Shown here in pieces: positions 59,177 through 64,000 of a stretch of DNA of 64,000 nt (the stretch's first letter is position 1; each line of letters begins with the position of its first letter). The notes under the pieces are model-generated. The model was not told the DNA's origin. It ran no database searches and worked only from the letters and a program-made list of their open reading frames with translations. The stretch is taken from positions 24,396,273 to 24,460,272 of the forward strand of contig NC_079513.1 of the NCBI RefSeq assembly GCF_000801105.2, in the 5' to 3' direction. The translations under genes and the position numbers were made by a program. The DNA is from Raphanus sativus. Taxonomy: Eukaryota > Streptophyta > Magnoliopsida > Brassicales > Brassicaceae.

Positions 59177-62100
59177 GGTCTGTTTTTTTTTAGAGTGGTA
59201 TGTAAACTAATTAAATTTGTAATGAGTATAAATACTGTAAGTGAAACCTGAAGCGTACGTTTATATATACTCATAGACAGTATACGTATTCTTACGTGGC
59301 ATTTGTATGAATGTCTACGTGTTTATATGTATACTGAGGAATCTCGTTTTGTTTATTCAAATTTTCAAATGGCTCTGTGTTACACGAAAGCGACCCCGAC
59401 CACTGTTTTAATGATGAGACAAGCCTTATATGATTAAAACGTGTTTTTAAAACCTTTTCAACAGATGAATTTTAGACTTTTTCAATACACACTTAAATTC
59501 CGATCTTATATATAATGTAGTAGTATAAATGTATAATTCACTATAGGCCAACAAACTATATATATTATATATAGTATAATTTACCTGACGTTCTCGCTTC
59601 CAACATTTCTCATGATTCTTATTCATGTTAATTGTTAAGTTTCAATGTATAAATTAACAGTTATTTACAGTGAGTATAGAGTAATAAGAATATACATTGT
59701 TATAGTATTATAATTAACTATACTGTATTATGTTTTATTTGATATACCTTTTGGTTAATTTTTACTTTTTGATTACAAGTCAATCTAGAAGTCCTGAACA
59801 TATAAGCAGACTATTAATAACTAGAGTTTATGCTGACTAATACATGCAGGTTTATTTGGGTCTATGAACTTTTAACATTTATTACTTCTTTAACTTATGT
59901 GACATTCATATCTATCCTACATTAATAACTAGAGTTTATACTGACTAATACAGGTTTATTTGGCTCTATAAACTTTTAACATTTATTACGTCTTTAACAT
60001 TTATTAACTTATTCGACATTCATATCGATCCTTCTTTCTTTTGTATTCCCGTACTGCGTACGATTGTATGATTTTCGTTTTCTGGTTTTCTTAGGTGATA
60101 AGTTTCACCGGTTTTGTTTCTGGATAGGTATAACAATTTAGATAAAATAACAAAAAGCAGGGACAAAATAATATACTATAAAGTCTACGTACCTGCGAAA
60201 ATGGAATATGTCATACTTTGCCGCACGTGTCGAGATGAAGGATGGTCTGGCAAGCGACTTAGAACACATGGCTTAACCATTCGTTAGGTGCTTCAGCTCG
60301 AAGTACCTATATTTATACCATACTTATTTAAATCCTCTATTCATAATTTTCATATTAAATAAAAGGTCCTTGTAAATTTAGCACAAATCAGCTAGCCATC
60401 GGCTATTCTTAAAATGCATGAGGAAGAAATGTGAAGTTAACGGGGTAAAAGAACAAGTGTAAGATAGTTAGAGCCTAAGACGTGGTAAGTGTGGGGATGG
60501 GTGTCACTCCTACATAGTTGAAGATGCGACACTTGTTTTCTTCTGCTCCCCTACTTCTTGGAACTGATAAACTCGTATGGAAACAAGTACCTTAAAACCC
60601 AGAAATATATATAGGGTTTGGGACCACATTGATTGCTTATGTTTCCAAAATATATATTTCCCTCAAAATATTCTATCAGAACAAGATATTGATTGACATA
60701 TAAAAGAAACAGAGCTTATAAAACTTACGTGAATACACTAGGTCTAACTCAAACCAAAATCAATCTAACTTGGAATCAGATTTAGTTCTACCGATCTAAA
60801 CCAAAGCTAACTAATTCCATTAAAAACAAAATAAATGTATCGTGAACAAACACGAATTAACCTTAAAAACAAAAAAGCAAAAAAACCATTTAGAAATTTT
60901 ATTATTATTTTAATAAACAATCTTATAATTCTTAGATCCATATTCATAACAGTCTCAAAAATTCAGTTTTATTTTCTTTGATAAAAATATCTTTTTACAA
61001 TAAAAAAGCTTATCGTATCGTAAAGGTTTTCGAACTCCGCATCCCTCATATATCAAATTTTATGGTGAGTTTATATTTTTGCATCTACGACGTCTATATT
61101 TACTACATCCGATCTAAATAAATACTAGACTTTTAGTGGTGCACAGAAATTTAAGATACATTAAAATGTAACAAAATGTCTAGAGCCATCACTTTGAGAA
61201 TATGCACATATACATAAACCAATCAGTTTGTTCTGGAACTAATAGTTGTGAAAACATGTCTCGAAATACAGTTTTAATAAGGAGTCTAAATAATCAGAAT
61301 ATCTACAAAATTGTTGCCTTAACTAATGAAGTGATACTATGCATAAATTATGCAAGTTTTTGATTAAATTAATCTTACATTCATTTTAAAAAAATTAGTA
61401 CATGTTTGATTGAAAGTGTAATTTACGTGTATTTCATTTTGACTGGAAAATCTTTAATTAGTGCTTTTGAAAAAGATGTACATAGTTTCGCGTTGAATAG
61501 CTGAAAAAGGGTCGAATCTGTAAATATTTTCAAGTATATGTAGTGATAATTGAAAATTAATCTATGTATGTGTGGGAGATTTAATACACGTTGGAAATTA
61601 ATCCGAAGACTTGGAAGATTAGTCATCAAATCGTCGATGCTTAGATTCAGTGATTAAGTGCCATGCCCATCATCACTCATCAGCCACTAGCATAAAGAGA
61701 AAGCCCCACGTCGAGTTTCCCCTTTCCACATTAAGTAATTATGTCTCGATGGCTACTTTTCATATCAACCCACAAAAGTAAATACAAGTTGGTCTTGAAT
61801 CTTTCTTTTTTAATTTAAAAGGTTCTCCATTTGCTAGCCTATTTGCTCTATGGTGTGATTGTAGCTAAAGTTATATTATAAAATATGATAGAAAACTCTA
61901 CGTGGTTATCATTGCAAACCATAGTAAGACCAAATACAGTTAACTAACTTAGCCGTTGTCCGGACGACCTCGACTTTGACCCAAGCTTTGGTCTGAGTTT
62001 CTGACACCGAAAGAGACTTTAATAAAACACTTTGAAAGAAGTTTCTTTGGCAGCCTCCGTCGTGCATGTGGGACTTTACTATGTTACAAGAAGATACCAA

Positions 62101-62208
62101 AGACTGTTATAAATTATAATAAGTCATAGAAAGATATGGGAGTCTAAAAAGGGACAAACCTTGCTATATATATCTCATAAGCGAGAGGCTAATGGAGACA
62201 AATTAATA
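59177..62208. other. Large intergenic region, DREB promoter to lectin promoter
   Basis: AT-rich DNA between two divergent genes. It holds the DREB promoter, a ~108 bp direct repeat at 59813-60030, a G-box near 60225 and, toward the lectin, a W-box TTGACC at 61976-61981 with a TATA-like run near 62165. No gene or RNA is recognised. Confidence 0.55.
59813..60033. repeat. Tandem direct repeat, period ~108 bp
   Basis: Both units start ATTAATAACTAGAGTTTAT and continue CTGACTAATACA, AGGTTTATTTGG, CTAT-AACTTTTAACATTTAT and GACATTCATATC-ATCC. The second unit (from 59921) carries a short internal insertion repeating its TTTAACATTTATTA string. Confidence 0.85.
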
Positions 62209-63426
62209 ATGGCTCCTTCACTCATTCTTGTTCCTCTCGTTTTCATACAGATCTTTCTCGGTTCGGTTTCCGCCATTTCACCACCCAAAACCGATACACT
62301 GAAACCGGGACAGCAGCTCAGAGACTGGGAGCAGCTGATCTCTGCCCGAAAAGTCTTCACTCTCGGGTTCTTTACACCTACAGAATCATCCACCTTCTCA
62401 CTTGGTTCGGCTGGTCTTAGGTATATTGGTATCTGGTCTCAACATGGTCTAAGTAATCCAGTTTGGGTAGGTAACCCAACCGAGTCAGTGTTCGATTCAT
62501 CCGGTTCTCTATCCATTGATACCAATGGTGTTCTCAAGATCACAAGCGCAAATGCTTCTCCAATCACGGTGGTGAGACCACATCTTTCCTTAGCCGGTAA
62601 CGTCTCCGCCACGTTACTCGATTCTGGAAACTTTGTGATCCGAGAGACAGGACGAGGAGGAGGCCCGGGTCGGGTTCTATGGCAGAGCTTTGACCATCCC
62701 GGAAGCATACTACTACCCGGGATGAAGATTGGGTTTAACCTAAAAACCAAGAAAGAAGTTTCGATTACTTCCTGGACAAGTAACAAAGTCCCAACCCCAG
62801 GAGCATTCAGACTAGGACTAGACCCATCAGGAGCTAACCAGCTACTCGTCTGGCGCCACGGTGAAATCTACTGGTCAAGCGGAAAATTGTCAAACAACGG
62901 AAGCTCTCAGCTAAACTTAGAGCTATCCAGTAGCTACATTGATTATGAATTCACCTTCCATTCAGACAAGCACATGAAGTACTTCAGTTACTCAGTCAAG
63001 AAAACTAACGGTTCGGTCTTTTCCAGCTGGCTCTTGGATACTCTAGGCCAAATTACTGTCACCAACAGTCTCGAGAGCAAGACAAGCATCCGGGGGTCTT
63101 CTGAAAGCAGTGGACCTTGCAGGACGGATTCGAAGAACAGCTCAGCTATCTGCATCGCAGAGAAGCCAACGGCGTGTAGGAAAGGGTCAGAGTATTTCGA
63201 ACCGCGAAGGGGATTCATGATGGACAATGCTTATTATGGTGTTGGTTTGAGCTCTGGCATAAGTGACTGTCACGGAAGCTGCTGGAGAAACTGTTCTTGC
63301 GTAGCTTTTGAGAGATCTTCTGGAGGACGATGCCAATATTGGGGTAAAGGGTCAACGTTTGTCCCTTATGATACCTTCAATGTTAATCTGGAGCTAATAG
63401 TGTATGTTCTAGATTCTGCAAAGTGA
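62209..63426 (+). CDS. Secreted G-type (curculin-like/bulb) lectin, no kinase
   Basis: An intronless 405-aa protein. A signal peptide (about 1-24, LVPLVFIQIFLGSVSA) is followed by a B-lectin/curculin domain (about 25-150; RKVFTLGFFTPTES, YIGIWSQHGLSNPVWVGNPT, LLDSGNFVIRE) and a G-type S-receptor-like region WQSFDHPGSILLPGMKIGFN. The C terminus is Cys-rich and PAN-like (CHGSCWRNCSCVAFERSSGG, RCQYWG). No transmembrane helix or kinase follows, so it is predicted to be secreted or apoplastic, unlike S-domain receptor kinases. The mannose-binding QxDxNxVxY motif is not intact. The start is the ATG at 62209, just before the signal peptide. A W-box lies upstream at 61976. It corresponds to At5g18470 (recalled). 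Confidence 0.9.
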   Translation: MAPSLILVPLVFIQIFLGSVSAISPPKTDTLKPGQQLRDWEQLISARKVFTLGFFTPTESSTFSLGSAGLRYIGIWSQHGLSNPVWVGNPTESVFDSSGSLSIDTNGVLKITSANASPITVVRPHLSLAGNVSATLLDSGNFVIRETGRGGGPGRVLWQSFDHPGSILLPGMKIGFNLKTKKEVSITSWTSNKVPTPGAFRLGLDPSGANQLLVWRHGEIYWSSGKLSNNGSSQLNLELSSSYIDYEFTFHSDKHMKYFSYSVKKTNGSVFSSWLLDTLGQITVTNSLESKTSIRGSSESSGPCRTDSKNSSAICIAEKPTACRKGSEYFEPRRGFMMDNAYYGVGLSSGISDCHGSCWRNCSCVAFERSSGGRCQYWGKGSTFVPYDTFNVNLELIVYVLDSAK

Positions 63427-63680
63427 TGTGTGGTTGGTTGTTAAGATCAATTATGTAACCACAGTAATATCAATAAATGGCTTTAACTTATCAAGAAACT
63501 ATGGTATTAGTGATCTGTACAAATGTGAGCAAAGAGAGGAGACAGTGGGACATAATGATAAAGAAAGAACAAAGCTACAAAACTATATAACAATCTTAAG
63601 ACAACTACAAAAACTCAAATCATATACTCTGTTGTGTCTGAAAGTTACAATGGTGCCTGCTTTTTTTTTTTTGTGTGGTG

Positions 63681-64000
63681 TCAGCAGAGGAAACATATGG
63701 ACTTTGATCTCGATGTTTCACGACGGTCTTCTAAACCTTTCAAGAACCATCTGATGGCGAGGTGCTCTGAAGCATAAGTCATGAAGGCAGCCAAAACTAT
63801 GGCTACACCCACCATTAGACCCAACCTGCTCAAATATGTAAACAAAGGGATCAAACAAGTGTGTGAACAGTTGCAAGAACCACTCCCAGCAAGTTTATTA
63901 TGAACATTTTTACCTCAGGAATAAAGCGGTGATCCCTAATATATAAGGCAAAGAAACTGCAGCAATAGCCAGAAACACCATCCCTAATCCATAATACAAT
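63681..64000 (-). CDS. IPUT1: IPUT1/PGSIP6-like glycosyltransferase, C-terminal end (partial)
   Basis: The last two exons of a gene continuing off the right edge: 64000-63914 and 63825-63681, joined in frame across a GT-AG intron. They encode two hydrophobic segments (GMVFLAIAAVSLPYILGITA and LMVGVAIVLAAFMTYA) and the tail EHLAIRWFLKGLEDRRE ending SICFLC. Multiple C-terminal membrane spans fit IPUT1 (PGSIP6, At5g18480 recalled), a Golgi enzyme that transfers glucuronic acid to inositol phosphorylceramide sphingolipids. The catalytic GT8 domain is outside the window, so the assignment rests on the tail and on gene order. Confidence 0.65.

Overview
The window is nuclear DNA of a flowering plant of the mustard family (Brassicaceae). 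Evidence: short GT-AG introns, AT-rich intergenic DNA, a Copia LTR retrotransposon, a Helitron terminus, TIR-NBS-LRR genes, and a gene order that, as I recall it, follows Arabidopsis thaliana chromosome 5 from about At5g18280 to At5g18480. The proteins are close to but not identical with the Arabidopsis ones, so this looks like another crucifer. All homology statements are by eye and memory; no database was searched.

Layout. (1) 1-13.2 kb: AT-rich, gene-poor. It holds a SINE-like inverted repeat (6.1-6.4 kb), a nested tandem duplication of a truncated replication-protein-A OB-fold microgene (8.5-10.45 kb), three diverged ~540 bp tandem repeats (10.6-12.2 kb) and a Helitron 3' terminus (hairpin plus CTAG/T) at 12.85 kb. 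The last three are probably one decayed Helitron. (2) 13.2-16.0 kb: intact apyrase gene (APY2-like, minus strand, 9 exons). (3) 16-25 kb: decay zone with an NYN-domain fragment and a SKIP/SNW pseudogene split by a young 4.87 kb Copia element (LTRs identical by eye, 5 bp TSD, intact 1442-aa ORF). (4) 25-36 kb: a duplicated TIR-NBS-LRR locus. The first copy carries two single-base frameshifts; the second is intact (1236 aa) with an acidic, internally repeated C-terminal tail. A U-box/ARM remnant lies between them. Beyond the second copy is a mosaic in which apyrase exon 1/intron 1 abuts a sucrose synthase fragment. (5) 36-64 kb: dense housekeeping block: COG2, RPS16 (uS9), a PPR gene with two frameshifts, DRE2/CIAPIN1, PIR/SRA1, the CCR4-NOT subunit NOT11, a DREB2-type AP2 factor, a secreted G-type lectin, and the 3' end of an IPUT1/PGSIP6-like glycosyltransferase at the right edge.

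The genes form no pathway; this is a eukaryotic neighbourhood held together by ancestral order. COG2 (Arabidopsis At4g24840 as recalled) is the clear outsider. The most unusual features are the acidic repeat tail of the TNLs, the APY-SUS exon mosaic, the palindrome array between RPS16 and the PPR gene, and the Helitron with OB-fold exons. I found no convincing new multi-gene system.
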